From assembly GCA_024224665.1 (NCBI GenBank), contig JAAENG010000540.1, forward strand, positions 1-35,178: a stretch of 35,178 nucleotides of DNA, in the 5' to 3' direction. Below the pieces are notes generated by a model that was given only the letters and a program-made list of their open reading frames with translations, was not told the origin of the DNA and ran no database searches. The position numbers and the translations under genes were made by a program. Every line of letters begins with the position of its first letter. The stretch's first letter is position 1. This stretch comes from Chloroflexota bacterium. GTDB lineage: Bacteria > Chloroflexota > Anaerolineae > J102. This document shows, in pieces, positions 26,915 through 35,178 of the stretch.

Positions 26915-27856
26915 ATGACAAGAACGTTATCGCCAGAACTTTTTAGAATGGCACTCTCTGATTGTCTGGGAGAGGGATGGCCTGATCCACCGGCCTTGGA
27001 ACCGATCCTGGGCGAGGTCAGACGGAAGGAGGGCTATCGTCTGCAATCTGTATCCTATCTTTCCGAACCCGGCGATCGCATCCCGGCCTATGTTCTGATC
27101 CCTGACGGTGTCGATGCCAACAGCCCTGCCCCTGCCATCGCAGTCTGGCGCCAGCATAATGGCCAGTTTGATCTTGGCAAGAGTGAGCCAGCGGGTCTGG
27201 CCGGTGACCCCACCCAGCATGCCGGGGTAGCGTTAGCACGTGAGGGCTATGTCGTGATCTGCCCCGACGCGCTTTGTTTCGAAGAGCGCCAGGATGACAG
27301 ACTCGAAGGTGGGGCCTATGAGCGTTTTGCTTATCTGAAATATGTGGTCGAAGGTAGTAGTTTGGCCTGGAAAAATATCCTCGATATGTTCGCTGCCGTC
27401 GACTATCTTTGCATCCGACCGGAAGTTGACCTCGACCGTCTGGGCTGCTACGGCCATTCTCTTGGCTCGACCTTCACCTGGCTGGTCGGACCCTGGGAAA
27501 CCCGCCTGAAATGTCTGGTGGGAAATTGCTGCCTACCTACTTATGCCGCTGTCCATCGCCGTCACTTGTTACATTCTTTCTCCAACTTCATTCCCGGACT
27601 TTTGCCATTTGGAGACATTCCCGATGTCGCTGCCCTGATTGCACCCAGAGCGTTGCACCTTAATTTCGGAAGCGAGGATGCTTTGAGTCCCATCGAAGAA
27701 GTGCGTGAGGCGATGGTAACAATCGGCGACGCCTACGCGGAACTGGGAGCCGAAGCGAATTTCAGCTATTTCATCGAGGAGGGTATCGGACATGCCTGTA
27801 CACCCTCTATGTGGGAAGAAACGCTGAGAACTTTCCGTAAAAATCTACCACTCTAA
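26915..27856 (+). CDS. Alpha/beta hydrolase (dienelactone hydrolase/acetyl-xylan-esterase-like)
   Basis: GDRIPAYVLIPDGV..., GHSLGS nucleophile elbow, GSEDALSPIEEV, GIGHACTPSMW. Confidence 0.85.
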   Translation: MTRTLSPELFRMALSDCLGEGWPDPPALEPILGEVRRKEGYRLQSVSYLSEPGDRIPAYVLIPDGVDANSPAPAIAVWRQHNGQFDLGKSEPAGLAGDPTQHAGVALAREGYVVICPDALCFEERQDDRLEGGAYERFAYLKYVVEGSSLAWKNILDMFAAVDYLCIRPEVDLDRLGCYGHSLGSTFTWLVGPWETRLKCLVGNCCLPTYAAVHRRHLLHSFSNFIPGLLPFGDIPDVAALIAPRALHLNFGSEDALSPIEEVREAMVTIGDAYAELGAEANFSYFIEEGIGHACTPSMWEETLRTFRKNLPL

Positions 27857-27935
27857 GCGGACCGTCGAGGTGTACGTCAGTTTTTGGGGATGTGTTCAAG
27901 AGGTGGGAGTGCCCTGTCTCCCCGGACCATACCTT

Positions 27936-28259
27936 TCAACCAGGTGCGGGTGCGATCACCGTTAGAAAACTCAGAGGCTCGGTACCTTCGTTTTGCACAC
28001 CGTGCACGATACCGGCTGGAGCTAGCACCAGTTGGCCGGGACCACAAGACCGGCTCTCTTCCCCCACGGTAAAGAGTCCTTCCCCCGCCAAAACCTGGTA
28101 GAATTTATCTTGATCGGCGTGATCGTGAAGAGGTTGGGCCTGGCCGGGTAGCAACGTGTTGAGTCCTACCAGCAAGCGCTCACTGAGGAAAAAGGTTGTT
28201 TTGAAGGGCTTTTCAGCTCTGCCCTGGGCGTGGTCGAGCGGTGTTATAAATTGAGACAT
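27936..28259 (-). CDS. Cupin-domain protein
   Basis: LPGQAQPLHDHADQDKFYQVLAGEGLFTVGEE...GPGQLVLAPAGIVHGVQNEG. Confidence 0.88.
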   Translation of the reverse strand: MSQFITPLDHAQGRAEKPFKTTFFLSERLLVGLNTLLPGQAQPLHDHADQDKFYQVLAGEGLFTVGEESRSCGPGQLVLAPAGIVHGVQNEGTEPLSFLTVIAPAPG

Positions 28260-28296
28260 ACTAACTCCTCAGCCTACAGGGGATTGGTACTCGCGG

Positions 28297-28518
28297 TCAG
28301 GAGGAAACCCATTGCAGAGTGAGCTTGCGATGGGACATCATGCAGTCTTGCAGGTAGAGGTAGATGAGGCTTTGGTATGGAATTCCAGTCTCCTCCGCCA
28401 TTTCCTTGAAGTAGTCAATTACATCGGGGTTGACCCGAAGTGTTACTTGTTTTTTTAAGCGCTTTGCATAGGGATTGGGACGTGATTTCATTTGTGATAA
28501 ATCGTATTCTGTCTTCAT
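28297..28518 (-). CDS. Orphan BrnA-like antitoxin
   Basis: MKTEYDLSQMKSRPNPYAKRLKKQVTLRVNPDVIDYFKEMAEETGIPYQSLIYLYLQDC; no BrnT toxin adjacent. Confidence 0.75.
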   Translation of the reverse strand: MKTEYDLSQMKSRPNPYAKRLKKQVTLRVNPDVIDYFKEMAEETGIPYQSLIYLYLQDCMMSHRKLTLQWVSS

Positions 28519-28572
28519 GAGGTAAGTGGTGTTGGTATTGTCACGGCCCATACAGACTGCCCGCCATTAGGA

Positions 28573-29439
28573 CTATTCATTGAATGTAAACGTAGATTCT
28601 GCATAATAACGAATGGCATTGGCGGCCATACGCTCCATCAGCCAATCTGAAAACCAGGCGCGCTTCCGTTCCAACGGCCAGCCTGCCATCAAAATGCCGA
28701 TGGGGAAATTGACATTCAGGGCCCGAGCCGGGATCACATGGCGGGAGATACCGCTGGGGATTTTATGCTCGTTCTGTGCTGCAGCCATGATCTCTTGCGG
28801 AATCAGGCGAGGGAACACGACCAGGGCGGTGATCTCCGGATAGTAGGGTTTCTGGATCTCCCACACATCATTCGATGCCCGGAAGATATCGGCTCGTCCC
28901 TTGTAGGTATTTGCAACATCGTTGAGTAGTCGCATTGCCGGGACACCACTTCCGTCGCTCGCACAGACCATGCGGATGCCATCCTCACAGACGATGTAGG
29001 CAACGGCTTCAGTGGATAATAAGGCATTTCGGGCCTGCTCCTGAGTACATGCCACCAGCGTCAGGTCACTTAGGTTATCCAGCGACTTCTGAAAGTCGTG
29101 CGAGGGCATAGCCGAAACAACATGATACCAAGTATCCACCATCACTCCCGGGTCCTCATAGCTTACAACTTGTGCGATGATGTGAGGGATGCCCACATGT
29201 GCGAAAGCTGTGGTGCGGTTGGCCCCATCCAACACAACGAATCGATTCGTGTCTGGGATCGCCGCCACGATGGCAGGATTTTTGAGAATGCCATTTTCAA
29301 GAATCCTTCTGCTCAGGCGCTCGACCCGGCGGGGATCGGCGTTTTCGTGGGTTAGTAGGGCGGCTGTGGGCAAAACCCGCAGGTCGGGTAAGGCAGTACT
29401 ATCCTGCATACATGCTCCTGGAGATTGAATCAGAGACAA
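28573..29439 (-). CDS. ParB/Srx-fold protein, SerK/SbnI-like (possible free L-serine kinase)
   Basis: LPTAALLTHENADPRRVERLSRRILENGILKNPAIVAAIPDTNRFVVLDGANRTTAF...GVMVDTWYHVV and late ISRHVIPARALNVNFP parallel the HE, VDGxxR, TWY and RHVxP motifs of SerK/SbnI as remembered. Confidence 0.65.
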   Translation of the reverse strand: MSLIQSPGACMQDSTALPDLRVLPTAALLTHENADPRRVERLSRRILENGILKNPAIVAAIPDTNRFVVLDGANRTTAFAHVGIPHIIAQVVSYEDPGVMVDTWYHVVSAMPSHDFQKSLDNLSDLTLVACTQEQARNALLSTEAVAYIVCEDGIRMVCASDGSGVPAMRLLNDVANTYKGRADIFRASNDVWEIQKPYYPEITALVVFPRLIPQEIMAAAQNEHKIPSGISRHVIPARALNVNFPIGILMAGWPLERKRAWFSDWLMERMAANAIRYYAESTFTFNE

Positions 29440-29540
29440 CGTTTTGTTCGAGAAAGCAACTGGCCGTGATTGCTGGCTAGGTTGTACATCGCTGTACAGA
29501 AGCTGACAATGTCAGGTCGATCTGCAGGTGTGCAAACGTA

Positions 29541-30890
29541 TCAATGATAGACAAAATCCTTCCATAGCTTTTCGACCTTAAATCCAGCATCACGAAGCGC
29601 TTGCAGATAGGATTCAGAATCGGCGGGTTCGACAGAGTCCGAACCATCGTCCAGGAAGCTACGATTGATCTTCTTCAACTTCTTGAGGCCCACTTTCTTA
29701 ACAAGTTGGTTGATGAGCTTTGCAGACTTGGTATAACCAAATCCCGTCAGGTCATCTTCACTCTCTGTATCGATCTCCCTCAACCATATCCAATCGTCGA
29801 GGGGCAGATCCTCGGTCTCATAGTCAGATAACTTCGATCTCGCTTCCTCCGGTTTTAGCTTGGCGCGCCGTATCGCCTCGCGGGCGCTCCATTCGGCCCA
29901 GCCCTCAACAAGCCAGCGTTGTCCATAGGGCGAAGACCACATGTGGGCTGCTTCATGGACGATTGTATTGCGTGTGGCGCCATAGGTGAGGGTGATCTTG
30001 TTCTCGTCATCAAAGTAACGGCCACCGTAGCCAACTAGCTCCTGCTGTGATTTCTGTACAATCGTGAGTTTGCCCGGGCCTGTATAAGGGAAACCATTGA
30101 TCTTTTCCAACAAAGGTATTGTTTTTCGTAGTGTGGCAGCCACTTTTTGGGCCCACTCTCTTTCACCCTCCCGGTAAACGATCGTCAAGGTCAGCTCTTT
30201 TTCCTGTAAGGAAATGGGTTTGCTTGTCAGCACTTCGCTCGCAACCGATTTGACAGCCTCTAACGTAAAGGCGTAGGCAAAGGGATCCGTCATGTCTGGG
30301 CACCACACGCCCATACCTGATGGCTCTTCTAGTAACCGGCAATGGTAGCTGGATAGATCAACATCGTAGTTTGCACTCTCCGGAATCGAAGCACTCACGG
30401 TGCCTACATCTCCCAAAAGATAAGCTGTGAGCAGAACCGTATTTGCCGACACATAATCATGTGGTTGCGTGATCCCTTCAAGCTTGTAGCTGAGGTCTAT
30501 GTTCATTTCTTGCTTGTAATGCAAGCGCCTGCCAAAGTTGATAGTCAGGATATCAAAGCCCTTATTCGTCGCCTTGCGATTTGTACGTAGTTTTTTCCCA
30601 TTACCGCGGATGGCCTTTATGTTCTTGGCAGCGGGTGAAATCGGCACCCGAATGCTATTGTAAAAGAGCATGCGGCCGTTCGATTTCTTCCGGGTTTTGG
30701 GGTCCTGATTCACGAAATGTAAATTCGCCGTGATCTCGACAGGCCCTTCTTCATCGGGCAGAGCATAGTGAACTTTCGATTCAATGAGAAGAGGTTCAAC
30801 ATCTGACTGCGCCAGCATCTGACTGGGCATCAGTATGATGGCGATGGCTGCAATCAGGAGGATGCCAGACCACTGTAGAGTTTTAGACAT
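29541..30890 (-). CDS. Secreted gluzincin-like metallopeptidase (peptidase MA-like)
   Basis: Signal peptide MSKTLQWSGILLIAAIAIILMPSQMLAQ; TIVHEAAHMWSSPYGQRWLVEGWAEWSARE (HExxH and W-L-x-E-G). Confidence 0.75.
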   Translation of the reverse strand: MSKTLQWSGILLIAAIAIILMPSQMLAQSDVEPLLIESKVHYALPDEEGPVEITANLHFVNQDPKTRKKSNGRMLFYNSIRVPISPAAKNIKAIRGNGKKLRTNRKATNKGFDILTINFGRRLHYKQEMNIDLSYKLEGITQPHDYVSANTVLLTAYLLGDVGTVSASIPESANYDVDLSSYHCRLLEEPSGMGVWCPDMTDPFAYAFTLEAVKSVASEVLTSKPISLQEKELTLTIVYREGEREWAQKVAATLRKTIPLLEKINGFPYTGPGKLTIVQKSQQELVGYGGRYFDDENKITLTYGATRNTIVHEAAHMWSSPYGQRWLVEGWAEWSAREAIRRAKLKPEEARSKLSDYETEDLPLDDWIWLREIDTESEDDLTGFGYTKSAKLINQLVKKVGLKKLKKINRSFLDDGSDSVEPADSESYLQALRDAGFKVEKLWKDFVYH

Positions 30891-31032
30891 AATGATTCCT
30901 TCAGTTAGGAGTACGAGGCGAAAAGGCTACATGTGAAGACGCCGATTGCTGCAAAAAGATACTCGCTACGCACATAACCACACGTTATTGCCTACATTTG
31001 ACACCGTCCAGCGCCACTTCTATACTCGCAGT

Positions 31033-33990
31033 ATGCAATCACGCCATTGCCTCTCGTTGATTTTGGTTGGGCTCATTGTGCTGGCAACTGTTTTGCTGCC
31101 GGTCTCTACAGCATCTGCCCAAGAAGGGATCAGCCAAGCTGATCCGACTGAGGAGCAAATCGATGATCTGATACGGCAGATTATCGACAATATGACGGCA
31201 GAGCAACGGGTGGGGCAACTCTTCCTCGTTACTTTCGTCGGCAGCGACACGGGGCCAAATAGCGATATCGCCAGATTGATCCGGGATCAGCATGTCGGGG
31301 GTGTGGTGTTGTTGCCAGCCAACGAGAATTTTAGGAATGAGGGAGATACGCCGCAGACGGTTCTTCGACTCAACAACGACCTGCAGACCTACGCCTTCCG
31401 TGATCTGGATACGCCCCTTCTGTTACCCGATGGCGCTATTAACGATACCGTCACCACTTTGGGTACCATACCCGGCCTGCCCTTGCTCATAGCCATCGAC
31501 CATGAAGGAGATGGCTATCCCTATACGGGTCTGATAAAAGATTTCACACCCGTGCCCAATAATCTGGCGATTGGCGCCACCTATGATCCAGATCTGGCCG
31601 AACAAGTAGGTGAAATCGTCGGTCGAGAATTAGAGGCGGTAGGCATCAATCTGCTTCTTGGCCCATCGCTCGATGTCTTGGACAATCCTCGCCCTGAACT
31701 CAAAGGCTATCCTGGTTCCCGTACCTTTGGCGGTGATGCCTATTGGGTGGCTCAGATGGGGCAGGCTTACATCAGTGGTGTACACGAAGGGTCAGGGGAT
31801 AAAGTCGCTACAGTCGCCAAACATTTTCCCGGACAAGGGGGCAGTGATCGCCGGCCGGATCGTGAAGTGGCGACTGTGCAAAAGCCCTTATCAGCTTTGC
31901 AGCAGGTAGAGCTGGTGCCTTTCAAGGCTGTCACCGAACAAGCTGGTTCGAAAGCGGAAACCACCAACGCTCTGCTGACATCACATGTGCGCTACAAAGG
32001 TTTTCAGGAAAACCCCAGACAACTCACACCGCCGATCTCACTGGCGCCAGAATTGCAGACAATCATGGAGGGGTTCGATGACTGGCGTACGCAAGGAGGC
32101 ATTTTGGTGTCTGACGCCTTGGGTGTGCGTGCGCTCAAGCGCTATTATCAGGCTTACGAGCCCGATCGTTTCCCCACACGCCGCGTCACCCAAGAGGCTT
32201 TCTTGGCTGGGAACGATCTTCTGATCCTCTCTCAGTTTGATCGGGATGGGGTGTGGAGTACACAACTCGCAAATATGGAAGATGCCATCAATTTCTTCCG
32301 TCAGAAGTATGCTGAAGATCCTGCCTTTCGCGCTCGGGTGGATGAGTCATTAGAACGTATTATTCGGCTCAAGCTAAAGCTGTACCCTCAATTGGATTGG
32401 GGAGAGACGCAGCGATCTCCAGAGAACCTGGCCGGAACGCTCAACCAAGAGGCCGATGTGGTCACGCAGGTGGCAAGAGCGGCCAATACTCTCATTTTTC
32501 CCGGCGCGACCGAGATCGCCGACCGCCTGCCGAGCCCGCCCCTGCCAGATGAACGAGTGCTCATCTTTACCGACGCCCGACCTTTGGGTGATTGCTCTGC
32601 CTGTCCCAGTGTCCCAGCCATCCCGGCGGATGCCCTGGAGCAGATTGTCGAGCGTTTATATGGCCCGGCGGCTAGCGACCAAGTTCGGGCTGAATTGATC
32701 GCCAGCGCCAGTTTTGATGAACTGGACAGGCTGTTACGGCAGACTGAAAATCCTACCACCTTCCCGCCCGATCAGCAGCTCCCCCTTGAGCGATTTGAGC
32801 AGCTGAATGGTCTGATCAATGACTCTGACTGGATCGTCTTTGCCATGCTCGATGTAGATCAAGAGGCTTATCCCAGTTCGACCGCTCTCAAACGTTTCCT
32901 CGACCAAAGGGCTGATGTGCAACGAGATAAAAAGCTGATCGTTTTCGCGTTCAATGCACCCTATTTCTTAAGCGATACCGAGATCGGCAAACTAACCGCA
33001 TACTACGGCCTCTACAGCAAAGTCGAATCTTTTTTGGAAATGGCAGTACGTACGCTTTTTAGGGAATTGACACCATCCGGTTCTTTACCTGTCAGCGTGG
33101 CCGGTGTCAATTACGAACTCGACCGCCAACTAGAGCCCGATCCCGGTATTCCCTTTGCCCTGACTTTGTACACTCAGTCACAGGATCAGGAAGAACCGGT
33201 GGCGTTGCATTCAGGTAGCGAAAGCATTGACCTGGATGTTGGGTACCAGGTTATTTTACGGGCGGGGCCGGTGCTGGATCTGAACGGCCACGTCGTACCC
33301 GATGGCACACTGGTCGAATTCCGTTTCCTAGACCAGCAGGCAGGGGTTGAGCTACCTCGAAGGCAAGAGCCCACCACCGATGGTTTCGCCACCACCCAAA
33401 CAACCATCGAGCGTGCTGGCAGCCTGCAGCTTTCTGCCAGCGCCGGCGATGGTGCTGCTTCGGATGCACCTATCATTCTCACCATCGGTGGCGAGGCGGG
33501 CTCCTCTTTGGCGACGGCGACACCGACCTCGACACCCACATCAACCCCCAGCCCTTTACCTACTGACACCCCAACACTAACTCCGACCGCCACGACGACT
33601 GCCACGCCTACGCCCACACTTACACCAACACCTACGCCTATGGTAGCGGCCACTGAAACCAGTTCCGGTACGGGTGGACGGATCAGCTTGACCGTTTTTC
33701 TTCTGGTTCTAGTCGCCAATATGATTGCGGCATCTCTGCACTATCTGTTATCTAAAAGCGATCATCGATCCCGCCCGGTTGTTGTCAAAAACCTCTTGAT
33801 CTCGGTCATCGGTGCACAGGGCGCTTTTCTTCTTTACGCCTTAGGATGGCTTCCTGGCAGTGATTTTCTGCAAAATCAGATGGGAACGGCCGGCGCCCTG
33901 GTTGTTGCTTTCCTGGGCGGTTTGCTGCCATTTGTTACAGATCGAATCCTTCCTGAATCTCAGCCAGAACCCACTCGCTCTGTTTTGTGA
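31033..33990 (+). CDS. Secreted/membrane-anchored glycoside hydrolase family 3 protein (NagZ-like)
   Basis: Signal peptide; RVGQLFLVTFVGSD, GPSLDVLDNPRPELKGYPGSRTFGGDAYWVAQMGQAYISGVHEG, VATVAKHFPGQGGSD, GGILVSDALGVRAL; TP-rich linker then C-terminal TM segments. Confidence 0.88.
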   Translation: MQSRHCLSLILVGLIVLATVLLPVSTASAQEGISQADPTEEQIDDLIRQIIDNMTAEQRVGQLFLVTFVGSDTGPNSDIARLIRDQHVGGVVLLPANENFRNEGDTPQTVLRLNNDLQTYAFRDLDTPLLLPDGAINDTVTTLGTIPGLPLLIAIDHEGDGYPYTGLIKDFTPVPNNLAIGATYDPDLAEQVGEIVGRELEAVGINLLLGPSLDVLDNPRPELKGYPGSRTFGGDAYWVAQMGQAYISGVHEGSGDKVATVAKHFPGQGGSDRRPDREVATVQKPLSALQQVELVPFKAVTEQAGSKAETTNALLTSHVRYKGFQENPRQLTPPISLAPELQTIMEGFDDWRTQGGILVSDALGVRALKRYYQAYEPDRFPTRRVTQEAFLAGNDLLILSQFDRDGVWSTQLANMEDAINFFRQKYAEDPAFRARVDESLERIIRLKLKLYPQLDWGETQRSPENLAGTLNQEADVVTQVARAANTLIFPGATEIADRLPSPPLPDERVLIFTDARPLGDCSACPSVPAIPADALEQIVERLYGPAASDQVRAELIASASFDELDRLLRQTENPTTFPPDQQLPLERFEQLNGLINDSDWIVFAMLDVDQEAYPSSTALKRFLDQRADVQRDKKLIVFAFNAPYFLSDTEIGKLTAYYGLYSKVESFLEMAVRTLFRELTPSGSLPVSVAGVNYELDRQLEPDPGIPFALTLYTQSQDQEEPVALHSGSESIDLDVGYQVILRAGPVLDLNGHVVPDGTLVEFRFLDQQAGVELPRRQEPTTDGFATTQTTIERAGSLQLSASAGDGAASDAPIILTIGGEAGSSLATATPTSTPTSTPSPLPTDTPTLTPTATTTATPTPTLTPTPTPMVAATETSSGTGGRISLTVFLLVLVANMIAASLHYLLSKSDHRSRPVVVKNLLISVIGAQGAFLLYALGWLPGSDFLQNQMGTAGALVVAFLGGLLPFVTDRILPESQPEPTRSVL

Positions 33991-34034
33991 TGGTTGGGAA
34001 GCAGAGTCTACGCCCGGCCGACACATTCTGAATC

Positions 34035-35036
34035 ATGCCTACCCCTACACTCCCCTCCGGCTCTGTTTTGCGTGAGCGATACGAAGTGATTGATCTGATC
34101 GGCCAGGGTGGTATGGGTGCGGTCTATAAGGCAAGCGACAAGAGACTGACCGGCCGACTTTGCGCTGTCAAGGAGATCTTACCCGGCATGGTCGGTTTTC
34201 AAGATGAGCCGCAAGCCTATCAGGAACAGTTTTACCAGGAAGCGAGCATTCTTGCCCGCCTCGATCACCCCAACCTTCCCAAAGTCAGTGACTATTTTAC
34301 GCAGCATAGCCGAGAATATCTGGTCATGGATTTCGTGCCCGGCTTGGATTTGAAAGAGATTATCGACGAGGCAAGACGTCGAGACAGGTTCTTGCCAGAG
34401 AATCAAATCTTGGGGTGGGCCGACCAATTGTGTAGCGCACTTACCTATCTCCATAGCCGCAAACCCCCTGTTCTTCACCGAGATATCAAACCCTCAAATA
34501 TCAAACTGACCCCCACCGGCCATATCAAGCTCGTCGATTTCGGGCTTGTCAAACTCCTTCATGCCGACGATAGCCGTACGGTAACAGTCGTACAGGGCCG
34601 GGGCACGGTACAATACACGCCACTGGAACAATATGGTGGTGACACCGGGCATACCGATGCGCAGAGCGATATATACGGATTGGGCGCAACTCTGTATCAT
34701 CTGCTGACGCTTAAAGCCCCACCCGACGCCCGCCAGCGCTTTTTGCGCCCGGGTAGCCTTCCCCTTCCTCGCACCATCAACCCTGCCATCTCTACGAGTA
34801 CGGAACGAGCGGTCACCGCAGCGATGTCCATGCACCCGGATGACCGACCCGGTTCTATGGAGGACCTTTCAGATCTGCTTTTCAGTTCCCATGAGGTTGT
34901 GACGCCAGGGGGGATCTATCGTGTGGCCGATCCGACCTGGCTTGATGCCATACGTGAGAATACGACACTGCTGGCAATTGCGTCGATCCTTCTCGTGATC
35001 TCCCTGATCATCAGTCTGAGCAATTCCATCACCTGA
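34035..35036 (+). CDS. Membrane-anchored Hanks-type serine/threonine protein kinase
   Basis: Gly loop [34 protein letters not shown]-terminal [21 protein letters not shown]. Confidence 0.95.
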   Translation: MPTPTLPSGSVLRERYEVIDLIGQGGMGAVYKASDKRLTGRLCAVKEILPGMVGFQDEPQAYQEQFYQEASILARLDHPNLPKVSDYFTQHSREYLVMDFVPGLDLKEIIDEARRRDRFLPENQILGWADQLCSALTYLHSRKPPVLHRDIKPSNIKLTPTGHIKLVDFGLVKLLHADDSRTVTVVQGRGTVQYTPLEQYGGDTGHTDAQSDIYGLGATLYHLLTLKAPPDARQRFLRPGSLPLPRTINPAISTSTERAVTAAMSMHPDDRPGSMEDLSDLLFSSHEVVTPGGIYRVADPTWLDAIRENTTLLAIASILLVISLIISLSNSIT

Positions 35037-35069
35037 ACCCATACGAGTCTATTTCGGCGAAAGTAAATG

Positions 35070-35098
35070 TACGGTTTGCAGTAGGCGATTCATCGTCG
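35070..35098 (+). repeat. GTAG-type small hairpin repeat (REP-like), copy 2
   Basis: TACGGTTTGCAGTAGGCGATTCATCGTC, similar to 7762-7792. Confidence 0.5.
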
Positions 35099-35120
35099 TG
35101 ACCCCAGCGCAAAAGCGCTA

Positions 35121-35170
35121 ATGAAGGTTAATTATTTATTTCGGTAATGTTTTCTTGCCAGGTCCGCCGG
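35121..35170 (-). repeat. Inverted second copy of the 50-bp tail of the 23.83-24.01 kb element
   Basis: ATGAAGGTTAATTATTTATTTCGGTAATGTTTTCTTGCCAGGTCCGCCGG is the exact reverse complement of 23960-24009. Confidence 0.98.
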
Positions 35171-35178
35171 AGGATGAA

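Noticed and set aside
33186-33719. 177-aa minus-strand ORF rich in VGVGVSVGV
   Set aside because: Antisense of the TP-rich linker of the GH3 gene; composition artefact.
1-35178. tRNA/rRNA genes, canonical defence systems (CRISPR-Cas, RM, CBASS), prophage modules
   Set aside because: None could be recognised; the DprA-like and TA genes alone are not enough to call a defence island.

Overview
The window is a gene-dense bacterial chromosome segment. Protein style (secreted proteins with a YLPMLTR-type tail, TP-rich linkers, GTAG-type hairpin repeats) suggests Chloroflexota, but this is an inference. It contains: (1) a glycine cleavage operon gcvT-gcvH-gcvPA-gcvPB behind a tandem glycine riboswitch and terminator; (2) a decayed insertion-sequence zone (~5.5-7.6 kb) whose 19-bp inverted ends enclose a stand-alone secreted cohesin-like gene; (3) a minus-strand SUF Fe-S cluster operon (sufR-C-B-D-S-U-T) with a RelE/Phd-type toxin-antitoxin pair between sufU and sufT; (4) PPK1 with an extra N-terminal helix-hairpin-helix-type domain; (5) a DUF3524/QTMAN-like glycosyltransferase; (6) a compact DprA-like / zinc-ribbon membrane protein / mutY operon; (7) YigZ, MazEF-type TA, Tex, an alpha/beta hydrolase, a cupin, an orphan BrnA-like protein, a SerK/SbnI-like ParB-fold protein, a secreted gluzincin-like protein, a membrane-anchored GH3 protein and a membrane-anchored Ser/Thr kinase. 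The least explained non-coding signals are a five-hairpin element at 23.83-24.01 kb whose last 50 bp recur exactly, inverted, at the window end (35121-35170), a second small GTAG-hairpin repeat family (7762/35070), and intergenic short tandem repeats, one of which supplies the mutY stop codon. All homology calls are by eye; no searches were run.
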